Below, piece by piece: positions 22,593 to 33,734 of a stretch of DNA of 64,000 nucleotides. This DNA is from Diogma glabrata (lineage: Eukaryota > Arthropoda > Insecta > Diptera > Cylindrotomidae), in the NCBI GenBank assembly GCA_963693315.1, contig OY856187.1:389850248-389914247 (forward strand). The letters are read 5' to 3'. Within the stretch, counting starts at the first letter, position 1; the number at the start of each line of letters is the position of its first letter. Under the pieces are notes generated by a model. The model saw only the letters and a list, made by a program, of their open reading frames with translations. It was not told the DNA's origin and ran no database searches. The translations under genes were made by a program, and so were the position numbers.

Positions 22593-23130
22593 TATAGTAC
22601 AGCGAGGTATATAGTACAGCTACCCCAAGCATTAGCAAATGTACTTTGAGTTTTGCAACTTCAAAACTAAAATGAGAGTACTCGGGCAAGGCTTGTCACC
22701 AAGCGAGACTCGCGATCTCCATTTTTATTCAACATGAGTTACCTACATTTTACCAACAACGTCATCCTTATCCCGCCACATTGAGACAATTGCATATTGT
22801 TTGCTACTGGAAGCAACCGAAAACTTCAACCATAAAGTCACTGATTAAATCACAATAGAAAACATGGATAAACCCACATAAAATGCATGCAAAGATTTCA
22901 GAAGTTGTTCTAGAAATAATAGATAATTATATATCAAATTGAGTATTAAACGGCAATCTAGTACAACCCCCTTACGAAAAAAATATATCCATGAAAAATT
23001 AGTTTCTATTGAGATCTTTATTCTAAACAGTAAGGTTTTAAATCCTAAACAGTTTCCTGGCAAAAATTATTGGCAATTGTTCCCCACAATTCGCAACACC
23101 GAAATGGATATTTCTGACACCACTCTTTAA
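22593..23130. other. Unassigned spacer
   Basis: It holds the short duplicated 'tatatagtacagc' and otherwise unique-looking, moderately AT-rich DNA. No ORF, splice structure or repeat can be supported. Confidence 0.5.
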
Positions 23131-24030
23131 CAAGTTAAGTTAAGTTAATCTATAAACAGTTCTCAAAGAACAAAAGATTCTCCCATTTTCTTCCATCTAT
23201 CTCTGAACATAGCATTTCTTCTAAAATTGTTGTCGAATTCAAAAATTTCATCGATCCACTTCATTCTTGGGCGGCCTTTTCGTCTTTGTTTGTTTGGTAC
23301 CCATTTTTCAATTTTTTTTGTCCATCTTCCATCTGTTTCTCTCAACATATGTCCAGTGTAGTTCCACTTTTGTTGTTTTGCGAATTTTATCACATCGATT
23401 ATCTTTGTTATCTTTCTTAGCTTAATGTTGTTTATTTCGTCACTTCTCTTATTAAGAAAACTTTTCTCCATTTTTCTTTGTGTTGTTGCAAGCCTTTCTT
23501 TTTCGTTATTTGTTAGGCCCCAGCATTGAGATCCGTATGTTAGGATTGGTAGGATGCAAGCATTCAGCAATCTTCGTTTGTGGTATATTGGAGTTTCCTT
23601 TAAAAAATCTTTTTAGTGACCAGAAAGACTTCCATGCGTTAGCTATTCTGGTGTCAATTTCTTTAACGCTGCTCTTATTGAATGATATTAATCTGCCAAG
23701 GTATTTGTATTCTTCTACTGTTGCAATGATTTCGTCGTTTACTTTGAAGTCGGTCTCTTGTGTATTTGTCATTATCTTGGTTTTTGTAACATTGATCGTA
23801 AGTCCCGCTTTTTTTGATTTTTCTAGCAGTTGTAACATTTATTCTTCAAGTTTTTTTTTTGTTTGTGATTATAATTTTAGACATGCTGTTGAATTTTCGT
23901 AAATCTTCTTGATTATACTGATATATTTGTCATTTATTTCTTGTTCCTTAAGCGCTTGCCACAAAAACGTATGTTCAACTGTGTCAAATGCTTTGTTGAA
24001 ATCTATAAAGAGTATCCTAATTTTACACCG
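23130..24030 (-). pseudogene. 5'-truncated RTE-type LINE remnant
   Basis: On the minus strand, reverse-transcriptase pieces appear in order. At about 24020-23850 is the FIDFNKAFDTVEH catalytic-aspartate motif. A gap follows where the YADD motif should be, which is deleted. At 23838-23506 is the thumb (KAGLTINVTKTKIM...YKYLGRLIS). At 23570-23163 is the C-terminal domain (LTYGSQCW...HMLR...RRKGRPRMKW). The 3' tail is a short AACTT tandem repeat (23131-23150), typical of RTE-like LINEs. Frameshifts and the missing active site make it dead. Confidence 0.8.
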
Positions 24031-25558
24031 GAGCTCGACAGGTAACGCTCCTCACGTCTCTAGAACAACAATCATATTTCAGTGAAAATATCTAGTAATC
24101 ATTTATATGAAGCAGTGAACGTGTAGCTTTGAAAACTTAATAATATTCTGGAGAGATTTTACAATTTAAAAACTGAAATAAAATGCTATGTTTGAATTGG
24201 AATATCAAAACTGGTTAATGGATTTGACAGTTTTAAGCGAAATAGGACAATTTCTTTAAAAATCCAATAAATTAAAATACATTTTTTAAAAAAATCCGAT
24301 TTAAATCAAAAAAATTGATTTAAAACAAGAAAATCTGATTTTTTTGATTTGTTTTTTAAAAATCACATTTTTATGTAACCCTGGCTGTAAGCGATAGTAG
24401 GGTTAAACACCTTAAACATTTCAACAAAAAACTTTTTGCCGGAAGTGAGAAACCGGAAGTTGTACGCAAAAATATTGGAAACAGTACTAAAACCTTATAT
24501 ACCTAATTTCAATCAGATTAAAAACCAGGATTAGAGGTCACTGCAGATTCAAATACATAAGTGTTCGGGAGACCCCGCCATTTTGAGATGAATTTTAAAG
24601 AAATGTTCCAGGTAAAGAATATTGTTATTGTGCCGATTTACAGTTGTTGCAAACTAATAAATCTGTTGTGTATTTACTAAACTACTACTACTGGTGTTTT
24701 TACCTAAAGTTCAGAGATCGACAATGTAGGAGATTGAGGAATAACGTTCACCGAATTAAAGGGATGAGCAAATTCGTGAAAATTGAAAAAAAAATGTTAT
24801 CCAAAAATGACTAAATTTTAAGGAAACTGTAAGAGGTAAAACATATGCACGAGCATCTTGGTGTATAACAGGTTTCGAAAACTTAGGTTAGGCAAATTTC
24901 AAATTAAAAAGAATACACCATATAGGTATCCTCTTTTGGCACGTCTTCAGATATCTATCCTTTCGCAAAAAATTCTGTGTTTTCAGATTGTACTTAAATA
25001 ATGACACGAGCATTTTCGAAACGATTGTCTTTTGGGTTGTCAACTCTTGACCTGTTGGCGTAAATTCTATCTTGCATTTAACCCAATAAAAAAGCGTTCC
25101 ACACCGTTAAACTGCAATAGTGTCCAATTAATATAACCATTTCGACGTCTATTGATTTTGGTACGCAGTAAACTAGTTATTGTGCAGTTATGTGACTAGT
25201 GGCACTTCCCTATTAAGGTTATATGCGTACAAAAATAATCACGTTTTGTAAATGTAAGATTGTTTACGAGTTTTTACTTTCTATTACTATTATTTACTTT
25301 CGTTTTTATTTTGTTTGATCTTTTGAACTTTTACTATTAAAACACGTTTTTCTATCGAATATATTCTTCATAACAAAATTACTACTATGCTGTTTTTGTT
25401 TGTTTGACCAAAATTTCCCAATTACCAACGTACTGCCGAGCTTAAATAGTGTTTGGTCTTATCAATTTTAGCTTAACTGATGGCAACTAAGTGCAATTTT
25501 GTTTTATTATTTTTTAAAAATGAATACCATGAAGCTATGAAATTTCACTATAATAAGA
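24031..25558. other. Unassigned spacer
   Basis: No gene found. At about 24290-24370 it contains a low-complexity run of 'gatttaaatc/aaaaatt' type sequence, common as dispersed insect repeats. The rest shows no ORF with protein-like character. Confidence 0.5.
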
Positions 25559-25613
25559 TGACCAGACGAGGGCGAGATGGAGAAGTGGATAACTCAACAA
25601 CATCACTTACAAG

Positions 25614-25668
25614 GAAGTTAAGCAACACTGGGAAGGGTTCCAACTTAAACGGGTGACCGCTTGGGAAC
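25614..25668 (+). promoter_or_regulatory. 5S-rRNA-like sequence (A and C box) near the LINE 5' end
   Basis: These 55 bases align without gaps to the middle of insect 5S rRNA as I remember it. 'gaagttaagcaac' corresponds to the 5S A box and 'gaccgcttgggaac' to the C box, at the same spacing. About three quarters of positions match. In 5S genes these boxes are the internal polymerase III (TFIIIA/TFIIIC) promoter. The preceding and following 5S regions are not evident, so it is a partial 5S-derived head and not a 5S gene. Confidence 0.65.
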
Positions 25669-25807
25669 TTCATCAGAAAAAATATAGAAATATGATTGAA
25701 TTACATTGAAGCAGGAATATCTCGCCCACGGTATGCCAGTATACCTTATCCAGCTGCCCTGGAAACTGGCTAGGATTCGATGGCCCAATCACCCGTTAAT
25801 CTGAAAG

Positions 25808-26309
25808 GTGAATCCGAAATTCAAAATGATTAAAGAAACGAACACTAGGAAGAATAAAACAACAAACCAGAACAACAATCAAATATCGACCCTTGGCTAT
25901 CGCACCCGGACACGAATCGGGAACTGGAACGTCAGAACTCTAACAGAAACATCGAGGCTAGCACAAGTTGAGAAAGTATTGAATGATGAAGATCGAAATA
26001 CTAGGACTCAGTGAAGTAAGATGGAAAAACAGTGGGGAATTGACAACAAGCGCAGGAAACCACTTCATGTTCTCTGGTAAATCCGACACACATGAACAAG
26101 GTGTAGGAATATAAACAACACCCAAAGCAAAGCAAGCACTACTCGAATGGAAACCGATAAGTAGCAGAATAATAACAGCTCGATTTCAGTCGAAAATCAG
26201 AAATACAAGCATAATTCAGTGCTATGCACCTACCGAAGAAGCTGATGACACAACAAAAGATGAATTCTACGAACAACTACAAGCCACAATTTCTAGTGCA
26301 CACCGAAAT
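25808..26309 (+). pseudogene. RTE LINE endonuclease domain, first part
   Basis: 'RIGNWNVRTL' (the N of the APE active site) at ~25912 is followed after a frameshift by 'ILGLSEVRW' and further by 'IIQCYAPTEEADD'. This is the first half of an APE-type endonuclease that nicks target DNA. A frameshift near 25984 and an in-frame stop near 26113 break it. The gypsy element inserts at 26310, inside the domain. The domain resumes at 31256 with 'IIQGDFNAKIG'. Confidence 0.75.
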
Positions 26310-26556
26310 TGTTGTGAATACAACTTTAATAATTTTATATATTTTAAAGTGTGAACATGTCTTTACTATATTTAAAATATATATACAGATTGTCAAAGTT
26401 GGTATCACTGAGATCTGTCAACAAACTAATTTGGAATTAACAAGATGCCTCCATCTTGATGTATGTAATTAAATTGAATAAAATAAATTCTGTAAGTTAC
26501 TAAATAATATTTAATTGTTTTAATATTAAATAAATGATTCAACATAAGTTGATACA
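26310..26556 (+). repeat. Gypsy 5' LTR
   Basis: 247 bp direct repeat equal to 31004-31250. The primer-binding site follows immediately. Confidence 0.95.
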
Positions 26557-26852
26557 TGGCGCAGTTGAAATGAAATACGCCAGATAAGTAAAACAAAAGA
26601 TAATTAGTTTTACTCAGACACGTGATTCATGTTTGAATTGTTAGTGAATATATATATGAAATAAACTTATATAGAAAATTTAAGGAAGTGAAACAAAAAC
26701 AAATTTAGTTTTTAACTGCCTATATTTGAGAAAAAACATATATAAAATAACGTCGAAAACACGCGGAAATAAATTAAAAAACAATAATCTAGTTCTCGCT
26801 GCAACGTTGTTATATTCAGAGAAATACATAACCTGAAAAATAAAAAATCAAG

Positions 26853-27683
26853 ATGGAAAAGTCAAAATTACCTCGAGAACTAAAAATGACGGGGAATATG
26901 GCGGAAAATTGGCGAAAATTTAACAATCAAGTAAAAATTTATCTGAAAGCATCCGGATTAGACACAAAAGAATCCGACATAAAGGCAGCAATACTGTTAA
27001 ACATCATTGGAGAGGAAGCCATTGATGTGTTTGAAACGCTGGATTTAAAAGAAAAAGAAAAAGAAGATTATGATGAAATAGTCAAAGCTTTTGAAAAATA
27101 CTGTACGCCAAAGAAAAACATTCTATTTGAAAGACACTTGTTTTATAGTAGAAAACAAGATGAAGGTGAAAAATTTGATTCGTTTTTGACGGAAGTACGA
27201 CGACTTGCACAGTCATGCGAATTCACCAACCACGTTGAAGAAATGATAAGGGACAAATTAGTTTTTGGAATAAGAGACCTTGCTGTACAAGAAATGCTAA
27301 TCAAACAGGGAGATCCGGATTTGAATAAAACTGCAGAAATCTGCAGAATAGCAGAACGAAGCCACGAGCAGATAAAGCAGATCCAGAAAGGTGAGGTACA
27401 TATTTTAAACAAAAAACAAATACAACATAATAATTTTAGTAACCAAAATAATTTTAATTCAAGAAAAATTTTTAAAAATAATGTTGACAATAGTTGTAAC
27501 GACAGAAATAAAAATGTTCAAAATAATGTTAACGTAAATAAAAATTGTAGACGATGTAATCAAATACATGATAAAAGAAATTGTCCAGCTTATGGACATC
27601 GATGCAAAAAATGCAAACATATGCATCATTTTACAAAATTTTGTCGCGCGAAAAACACACGATATAAACGAAGTACAAAATGA
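26853..27683 (+). CDS. Gypsy-type Gag (276 aa)
   Basis: The capsid-like region (residues ~1-190) has the 'ENWRKFNNQVKIYLKASG' start and an 'ERHLFYSRKQDEGEKFDSFLTEVRRLAQSC' helix pattern that define Ty3/gypsy Gag. A polar Asn-rich linker follows, then cysteine/histidine knuckles near the end (CRRCNQIHDKRNCPAYGHRCKKC, ~235-260). Gag packages element RNA into particles. The start is the first ATG after the leader. The end overlaps the pol frame by about 115 nt. Confidence 0.9.
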   Translation: MEKSKLPRELKMTGNMAENWRKFNNQVKIYLKASGLDTKESDIKAAILLNIIGEEAIDVFETLDLKEKEKEDYDEIVKAFEKYCTPKKNILFERHLFYSRKQDEGEKFDSFLTEVRRLAQSCEFTNHVEEMIRDKLVFGIRDLAVQEMLIKQGDPDLNKTAEICRIAERSHEQIKQIQKGEVHILNKKQIQHNNFSNQNNFNSRKIFKNNVDNSCNDRNKNVQNNVNVNKNCRRCNQIHDKRNCPAYGHRCKKCKHMHHFTKFCRAKNTRYKRSTK

Positions 27684-29610
27684 TGACGATTATGATAACA
27701 ATTTTTGCATTGATGTCATAAATATAGTAAGCGAAGTAAATAGTCATGGTTGGTTTGAGAATTTAAAAATAAATAATAATTTAATTTGTAATTTTAAAAT
27801 TGATTCAGGTTCTGACGTTAATCTTTTGCCAATGTCTTTCTTCGATAAACTTAATATGAGTGATGGTATTAGAAAGAATACTACCATACTTGAAGCATAT
27901 GGCGGTACAAAAATTTCCACATTTGGTGCCGTAAGTCTTATAATAAATTTTAAGGACAAAAAAATAATTGACGAATTTATATTAGTTAATTCGGACTCAA
28001 CACCCATTTTAGGTTTAAAGTGTTGTATGAAATTAGGAATTCTAAAGAGAATACATAGTATAGAAAAAGAAAAAGAAAAGTTTATAAAGGAAAATAAAGA
28101 TATTTTCGAAGGACTTGGAGAATTTCCCAATAAAATTTCAATACACTTGAAAGAAAATGTAGCTCCAGTCTCAAAAGCAGCGCGAAGAATCCCTGTTAAA
28201 ATTCGAGAAAAAACGAAAGAAAAGTTAGACCAGTTAGAACGGTTAAATATTATTGAAGCTGTCAATGGTGCCTCTGATTGGGTCAGCAATCTTGTTGTGG
28301 TTGAAAAACCAGATAAATCAATAAGACTATGCTTAGACCCAAGGGAGTTGAATAAGGCCATAAAAAGAGAACATTATATGATACCTACATTAGAAGATCT
28401 AATGATAAAGCTAGCAGGTGTCAAATATTTTACTGTCTTTGATTTAAAAGATGGTTTTTACCAAATCAAATTAACAGAAGAAGCTTCAAATCTATGCGCT
28501 TTCAGCACACCTTTTGGTTGCTACAAATTTCTTAGGCTTCCTTTCGGTCTAAACAATGCTCCAGAAGTTTTTCAAAAACAAAATGAAAAAATTTTTGGTG
28601 ATCTAAACGGAGTTTATATATACATAGACGATTCACTAATTACAGGAAAAACAGAAGCAGAGCATGATCAAAATTTGAAAAAATTTTTGGAACGGGCAAA
28701 GAGCTTAAACATAAAATTCAATTTGAACAAATTACAATACAAAGTAAACCGTGTTAAATTTTTAGGGCACATATTTTGCGAAGAAGGTGTGAGTCCTGAT
28801 CCCGAAAGAGTTAAAGCCATAACAAACATGGATAACCCAAATAGTAAAAAGGAACTACAGAGATTCTTGGGTATGATTAACTACCTTAGAAGTTTCGTTC
28901 CAAATATGCCCGAAATATCAGAACCGCTAAGAACTTTATTGCGCAATGGGATTGAATTTCAATGGACTGAAAAACAAAACAAAGCCATTGAAGATTTAAA
29001 AAATAAAATTTGCGATGCTCCAATTTTAAAACCATTCAACGTTAATGATCACATAGTCATACAAACAGATGCGTCGAAGTCTGGTATAGGGTGTGTATTA
29101 TTACAAAATAAATTTCCAGTAGCATTTGGATCCCGTAGCCTAACCGACACAGAGGTGGGTTACGCCCAAATAGAAAAGGAAATGCTGGCTATCGTTTATG
29201 CCTGCGTAAAATTTCACCATTACATTTATGGTAGGCACATCGAAATTAATACTGATCATAAACCTCTGATTGGAGTTATGAATAATGAAATGCACAAAGT
29301 TAATAATTCTCGATTACGAAGAATGAAAATAAAATTACTAATATATGACTTGACAGTGAAATACGTACCTGGAAAGGAACTACATATAGCAGATCACTTG
29401 TCAAGATCATTTCTAAAAAATGAACCAATAGGTGAGTTCACAGAATATGCAGAAGTTGTGCATTCTATTGACTTAAGTGACGCCAGGAAAACGCAATTTC
29501 AAAGAGAAACTAATTGCGATCGGATTTTATCATGTCTCAAAAATGCATATAAGGAAGGATGGCCTAATGAAAAAAAAACGGGTACCCGAAATAATAAAGC
29601 ACTACTTTAA
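27568..29610 (+). CDS. Gypsy-type Pol, protease/RT/RNase H part
   Basis: It encodes the retroviral-type aspartic protease (IDSGSDVNLLP, ~27802), reverse transcriptase (DLKDGFYQIKL; YIDD at ~28620) and RNase H (TDASKSGIGC ~29068; TDHKPL ~29250). Pol is in the +1 frame relative to gag, with overlap 27568-27683, so it should be made by frameshifting. The given start is only the first Met of the open frame. The frame ends at 29610 because of an extra base, most likely in the A9 run 29570-29578. Homology continues in the next frame (29477-30715). Confidence 0.88.
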   Translation: MIKEIVQLMDIDAKNANICIILQNFVARKTHDINEVQNDDDYDNNFCIDVINIVSEVNSHGWFENLKINNNLICNFKIDSGSDVNLLPMSFFDKLNMSDGIRKNTTILEAYGGTKISTFGAVSLIINFKDKKIIDEFILVNSDSTPILGLKCCMKLGILKRIHSIEKEKEKFIKENKDIFEGLGEFPNKISIHLKENVAPVSKAARRIPVKIREKTKEKLDQLERLNIIEAVNGASDWVSNLVVVEKPDKSIRLCLDPRELNKAIKREHYMIPTLEDLMIKLAGVKYFTVFDLKDGFYQIKLTEEASNLCAFSTPFGCYKFLRLPFGLNNAPEVFQKQNEKIFGDLNGVYIYIDDSLITGKTEAEHDQNLKKFLERAKSLNIKFNLNKLQYKVNRVKFLGHIFCEEGVSPDPERVKAITNMDNPNSKKELQRFLGMINYLRSFVPNMPEISEPLRTLLRNGIEFQWTEKQNKAIEDLKNKICDAPILKPFNVNDHIVIQTDASKSGIGCVLLQNKFPVAFGSRSLTDTEVGYAQIEKEMLAIVYACVKFHHYIYGRHIEINTDHKPLIGVMNNEMHKVNNSRLRRMKIKLLIYDLTVKYVPGKELHIADHLSRSFLKNEPIGEFTEYAEVVHSIDLSDARKTQFQRETNCDRILSCLKNAYKEGWPNEKKTGTRNNKALL

Positions 29611-30715
29611 ATTCCGAAACGAAATATATGTTGATGATGATCTTTTATTTTTCGGAAATCGTGTTATGGTACCACGAACTCTCATTCAAGATATGCTTGA
29701 AAAATTGCACGAAAGTCATATAGGAATGACAAAATGCAAGGAAAGAGCGAGAAATATACTATATTGGACTGGCATGAATACTGATATTGAGAACTTTATT
29801 AGCAAATGCCGAATATGTGAAAAATATTTACCCGCCAATGCAAAAGAGCCATTGATTCCACACAAAGTACCAGAATATCCGTTTGAGAAAATTGGATGTG
29901 ATATTTTTTATGTCGATGGATGTGATTTTTTAGCTGTCGTAGATTACTATTCGAAGTGGCTTGAAATCTTGCCATTACAGAATAAACAAGCAGGGGAGAT
30001 AATCAAAAATTTAAAAATTATCTTTGCAACGCATGGCATTCCAAAAATTGTAATCTCAGATAATATGCCCTTTAGTTCAATTGAATGTCAAAAATTTAGT
30101 AAGCAGTGGAATTTTGAATTCAAAAGTTCAAGTCCAACATATGCAAGATCAAATGGACAAAGTGAGAAGGCTGTCCATATAGCAAAAAATTTGATTCGCA
30201 AAGCAATTGAAGATGACAAAGATATAAACTACGCATTACTGGAATACAGAAATCACCCTGTAGCTAATTTGAATGCATCACCTTCACAGATTCTAATGAG
30301 CCGTGTTACGAGAACAAAAGTGCCAATCAAAAATGAATTATTGATCCCAAAAATTTGTATTGACATAAAAACAAAATTAATAAATAATCAACAAAAATGC
30401 AAAAAACATCATGACAAAACCGCAAAGTCAAGATCAAACTTAGTACCAGGCCAAAATGTATTGTATAAACGCAACAAAATTTGGATACCGGCGAAAATAA
30501 TAAAAACTCATTCGAGTCCCAGATCATATTTTATAAAAAATGAAGAAAATCGCGTTTTACGCAGGAACTCTATACACATAAGAAAATCTAAAAACAAACC
30601 GAAATTCAAAGTGGAGAGCCATGATAATGGTACACATGTTAGGGATAATGAAACTCTACCTTTTTTGTCTCTAATCCAATTAATAACCCACAGTCTCACA
30701 ACGATCATTTTGTGA
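29477..30715 (+). CDS. Gypsy-type Pol, integrase part (frame-shifted)
   Basis: Genuine homology begins at about 29578, just after the A9 run. The domains are an integrase zinc domain (H.SHIG...C..C, ~29708-29815), catalytic core D (GCDIFYVDG ~29897), D (VISDNMPF ~30055, where the usual Gly-Pro is Met-Pro) and E (SNGQSEKAV ~30160), then a basic C-terminal DNA-binding region. The usual C-terminal RSGR.SRPP motif lies in another frame after the T6 run at 30661-30666 and ends at ~30767. The integrase inserts the cDNA. All of it is present, but split into frames. Confidence 0.85.
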   Translation: MTPGKRNFKEKLIAIGFYHVSKMHIRKDGLMKKKRVPEIIKHYFKFRNEIYVDDDLLFFGNRVMVPRTLIQDMLEKLHESHIGMTKCKERARNILYWTGMNTDIENFISKCRICEKYLPANAKEPLIPHKVPEYPFEKIGCDIFYVDGCDFLAVVDYYSKWLEILPLQNKQAGEIIKNLKIIFATHGIPKIVISDNMPFSSIECQKFSKQWNFEFKSSSPTYARSNGQSEKAVHIAKNLIRKAIEDDKDINYALLEYRNHPVANLNASPSQILMSRVTRTKVPIKNELLIPKICIDIKTKLINNQQKCKKHHDKTAKSRSNLVPGQNVLYKRNKIWIPAKIIKTHSSPRSYFIKNEENRVLRRNSIHIRKSKNKPKFKVESHDNGTHVRDNETLPFLSLIQLITHSLTTIIL

Positions 30716-30767
30716 CACGATCAGGTCGTGTATCCAGACCACCAAGACATTTAAAAGATTTCGTCTA

Positions 30768-31003
30768 GAGCCTGATGAAGATTCTAAAATTTTTATTTTT
30801 TTTTGTTCGTTTGAAAATTGTGAAGATATTCAAAAAATATTTTTCTTTCTTATAAAGTTTATTGAAGTAATTTCTTATATCATTACTATATAATTAGAAT
30901 TAGGCAGTTAGATAACTATTAAATAAATAAATAAACAGAAAAATTCAGATGTAATAAATTTAAGATAACCAAAAAACTTAAAAGTTTAAGTAAAAAAGGG
31001 AGG
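30768..31003. other. Gypsy 3' untranslated region
   Basis: AT-rich non-coding spacer between pol and the 3' LTR. It has no env-like ORF and ends with the polypurine tract. Confidence 0.7.
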
Positions 31004-31250
31004 TGTTGTGAATACAACTTTAATAATTTTATATATTTTAAAGTGTGAACATGTCTTTACTATATTTAAAATATATATACAGATTGTCAAAGTTGGTATC
31101 ACTGAGATCTGTCAACAAACTAATTTGGAATTAACAAGATGCCTCCATCTTGATGTATGTAATTAAATTGAATAAAATAAATTCTGTAAGTTACTAAATA
31201 ATATTTAATTGTTTTAATATTAAATAAATGATTCAACATAAGTTGATACA
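31004..31250 (+). repeat. Gypsy 3' LTR
   Basis: 247 bp. No mismatch to the 5' LTR was noticed. Followed by GAAAT. Confidence 0.95.
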
Positions 31251-33734
31251 GAAATGATATAAAAATTATCCAAGGAGATTTCAATGCTAAAATTGGAGCC
31301 GATAACACTGGCATGGCATCAATCATGGGCAGATGTGCGCTAGAATCAGCACGAAACAACAATGGTGATAGGCTCATCGATTGTTGTGTCACAAACCAGA
31401 TATTCATAGGAGGCAGTAAATTCCCACATAAGAACATACACAAATATACTTGGACATCACCCGATGGAAGAACCAAGAATCAAATCGATCACGTACTGGT
31501 TAACAAAATATGTCTGTCCTCTCTTCAGGATGTCAGAACAATGCGTGGAGCAGACATACACAGCGACCACCAACTGGTAATAGCAACATTCAAAATTAAA
31601 CCAGACGCTGTGAAACAAAATAAGTCTAATCGGAGAAAATTCAACACCAATAGATTGAAAAACAAGAACATACACGACATCTTCAAACAATCGCTCCAGC
31701 TCAATCTATCAGGACAGGAAGCCAGTAATATTGATCATAAATGGGAACAAATTGAAGCAGCCTACATCAATACTGCTACAGATGTGCTCGGATATCAAGA
31801 CAAGTCCCGCAAACCATGGATTAGCGATGATACTTGGAAGAAAATTGAAGAAAGTCGACAGCTCAAGGTGCAACTATGTCACCAAAACACAACTGAAGTG
31901 CAGAGAGCAAATATGAAAGTACAGCTAAAGAAGTGAAAAAGATGGCAAGGAATGATCGCAGATATTTTTATTACAGAAGACATTCTCAAGACTGCTGAAC
32001 CAGCAGCCGCAAATAGAAATATGCGCACGCTACATCAATGCGTAAGAAAGGTCACAAACAAGTACACGTGTACCCCACCAATAAAGAATGAATCTGGTGA
32101 AACCCTAGCAACAACTGAACAGCAGCTTAACAGATGGAAAGAATACTTCCAAGACAACAACCAAAATAACGAGGAAAGTTTCCAGCCTGCAGATGGCACT
32201 AATAACGAAACTATCAACACCCATCCACCGACGGAACGGGAAGTTAGAAGTGCCATACAGAAACTGAAGAACAACAAAGCAGCTGGTACAGACAACATAC
32301 CAGCGGAAGTATTCAAAGCAGATGCAGCTACCACAGCTGAAATCCTAACACCACTATTAGCTGACATATGGAGTTCTGGAAAAATAAATGGAAAGAGGGT
32401 TTAACCATAACAATTCCCAAGAAAGGTGATCTAAGAGAATGTAAAAATTGGCGAGGTATATTCCTGCTCAACACCACAATGAAAGTATTAGCGATGATCA
32501 TTCTGGAAAGAATATCTCCATCAATTAACAAGAAATTAAGAAACGAACAAGCTGGCTTTAGACCAGGCAGAAGCTGTACAGATCATATCAACACAATCCG
32601 TATCATCGTCGAACAATCTAAAGAATGGAATTCGCCACTGTATCTACTCTTCGTGGACTTCGAGCGGGCATTTGACACAATCAACAGAACTGCTATCTGG
32701 AAATCACTTTGTGAAATGGGCATCCCAAATCAGATAATTGATCTAATCAAGGAAATGTATCAGAATGCTGGGAACAAAATTCAATACAAAGGACAGCAAA
32801 GTGATAAGTACTTTAACAACCGGGGAGTAAGGCAAGGCTGTGTGTTATCACCGCTACTATTCCTCATAGTACTAGATAGTGTCATGCGAAAGCTAGAGAA
32901 CGAAAGTCCAAATGGCATCCAATGGGGACCATTAAGACGGCTCAATGATCTAGACTACGCAGACGATATCTGCCTGCTTATACACAGACGTGTCGACATG
33001 CAGCAGAAAATACAGAAGCTATCAATCCTTGCACATGAAGTTGGTCTCAAAATCAACATCACCAAAACAAAGCTAATGAGACTGAACACCGACGTGAGTA
33101 CACCAATCAACATAAATAATACACAAGTCGACGATGTCGACAAATTCGTATATCTTGGTTGTACTGTAGCAAAAACAGGCGGAACAGAAGAAGACATCAG
33201 TCAACGCATCAACAAAGCAAGAAACACATTTAACTTGCTTCACAAGATTTGGAATGCGTCTGTCCTGTCAAGAAAAACAAAGGATGGAACAAAAAACTAC
33301 GGATGTTCAACGCATGTGTTAAGTCAGTACTGCTGTATGGATGTGAAACATGGAAACAAACACAGAAGATCACAAATAAACTTCAGGTGTTTGTCAACAA
33401 ATGCCTAAGAAAATTAATCAAATGCTTCTGGCCGAACACCATCAGCAATGAAGAACTTCTGCGGCAAACTGAGCAGATAGACATTGAGACCGATATAAGA
33501 AAACGAAAGTGGAGATGGATAGGACATACACTGAGAAAGCCAGCAGAAGACATAACAAAGATGTCTCTGGAGTGGAACCCGCAAGGGAAAAGAAGAGTAC
33601 GAAGACCAGCAATGACCTGGAAGAAAACGGTGCTAGCCGAAGCAGAACATATCGGAAAGACATGGCTAGAACTGAAAGCAATTGATCCCAATAGAGTTAG
33701 ATGGTCCAGCCTAGTAGACGCCCTATGCTCCTAA
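31251..33734 (+). pseudogene. RTE LINE endonuclease C-terminus and reverse transcriptase
   Basis: It continues the LINE protein interrupted at 26309. Visible are endonuclease GDFNAKIG (31268), TWTSPDGRTKNQIDH and SDHQLV (31561), a linker, reverse transcriptase (IPKKGDLRECKNWRGI 32414; FVDFERAFDT 32650; GVRQGCVLSPLLF 32825; YADDI 32956; INITKTKLM) and the C-terminal domain (LLYGCETW 33330; WRWIGHTLRK; RRVRRPAMTWKK). The frame changes near 31940-31990, 32360 and 33270-33290, so no complete protein can be made. The closest type I recognise is the RTE clade. The 3' UTR is short and ends in poly-A. Confidence 0.85.

Larger units (their letters stand above)
26310..31250 (+). mobile_element. Ty3/gypsy LTR retrotransposon with identical LTRs
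   Basis: It is 4941 bp long. The LTRs at 26310-26556 and 31004-31250 (247 bp, TGTTGTG...GATACA) look identical. The 5 bp target duplication GAAAT occurs at 26305-26309 and 31251-31255. The primer site TGGCGCAGTTG (26557) resembles the tRNA-Ser type used by 17.6/297-like elements, and the purine tract 'aaaaaagggagg' precedes the 3' LTR. It carries gag and pol but no env. It inserted into the endonuclease region of the RTE LINE. Confidence 0.95.

Noticed and set aside
26310..31250. Endogenous retrovirus with env in the gypsy element
   Set aside because: After integrase there is only a short AT-rich untranslated stretch before the 3' LTR, with no envelope-like ORF.
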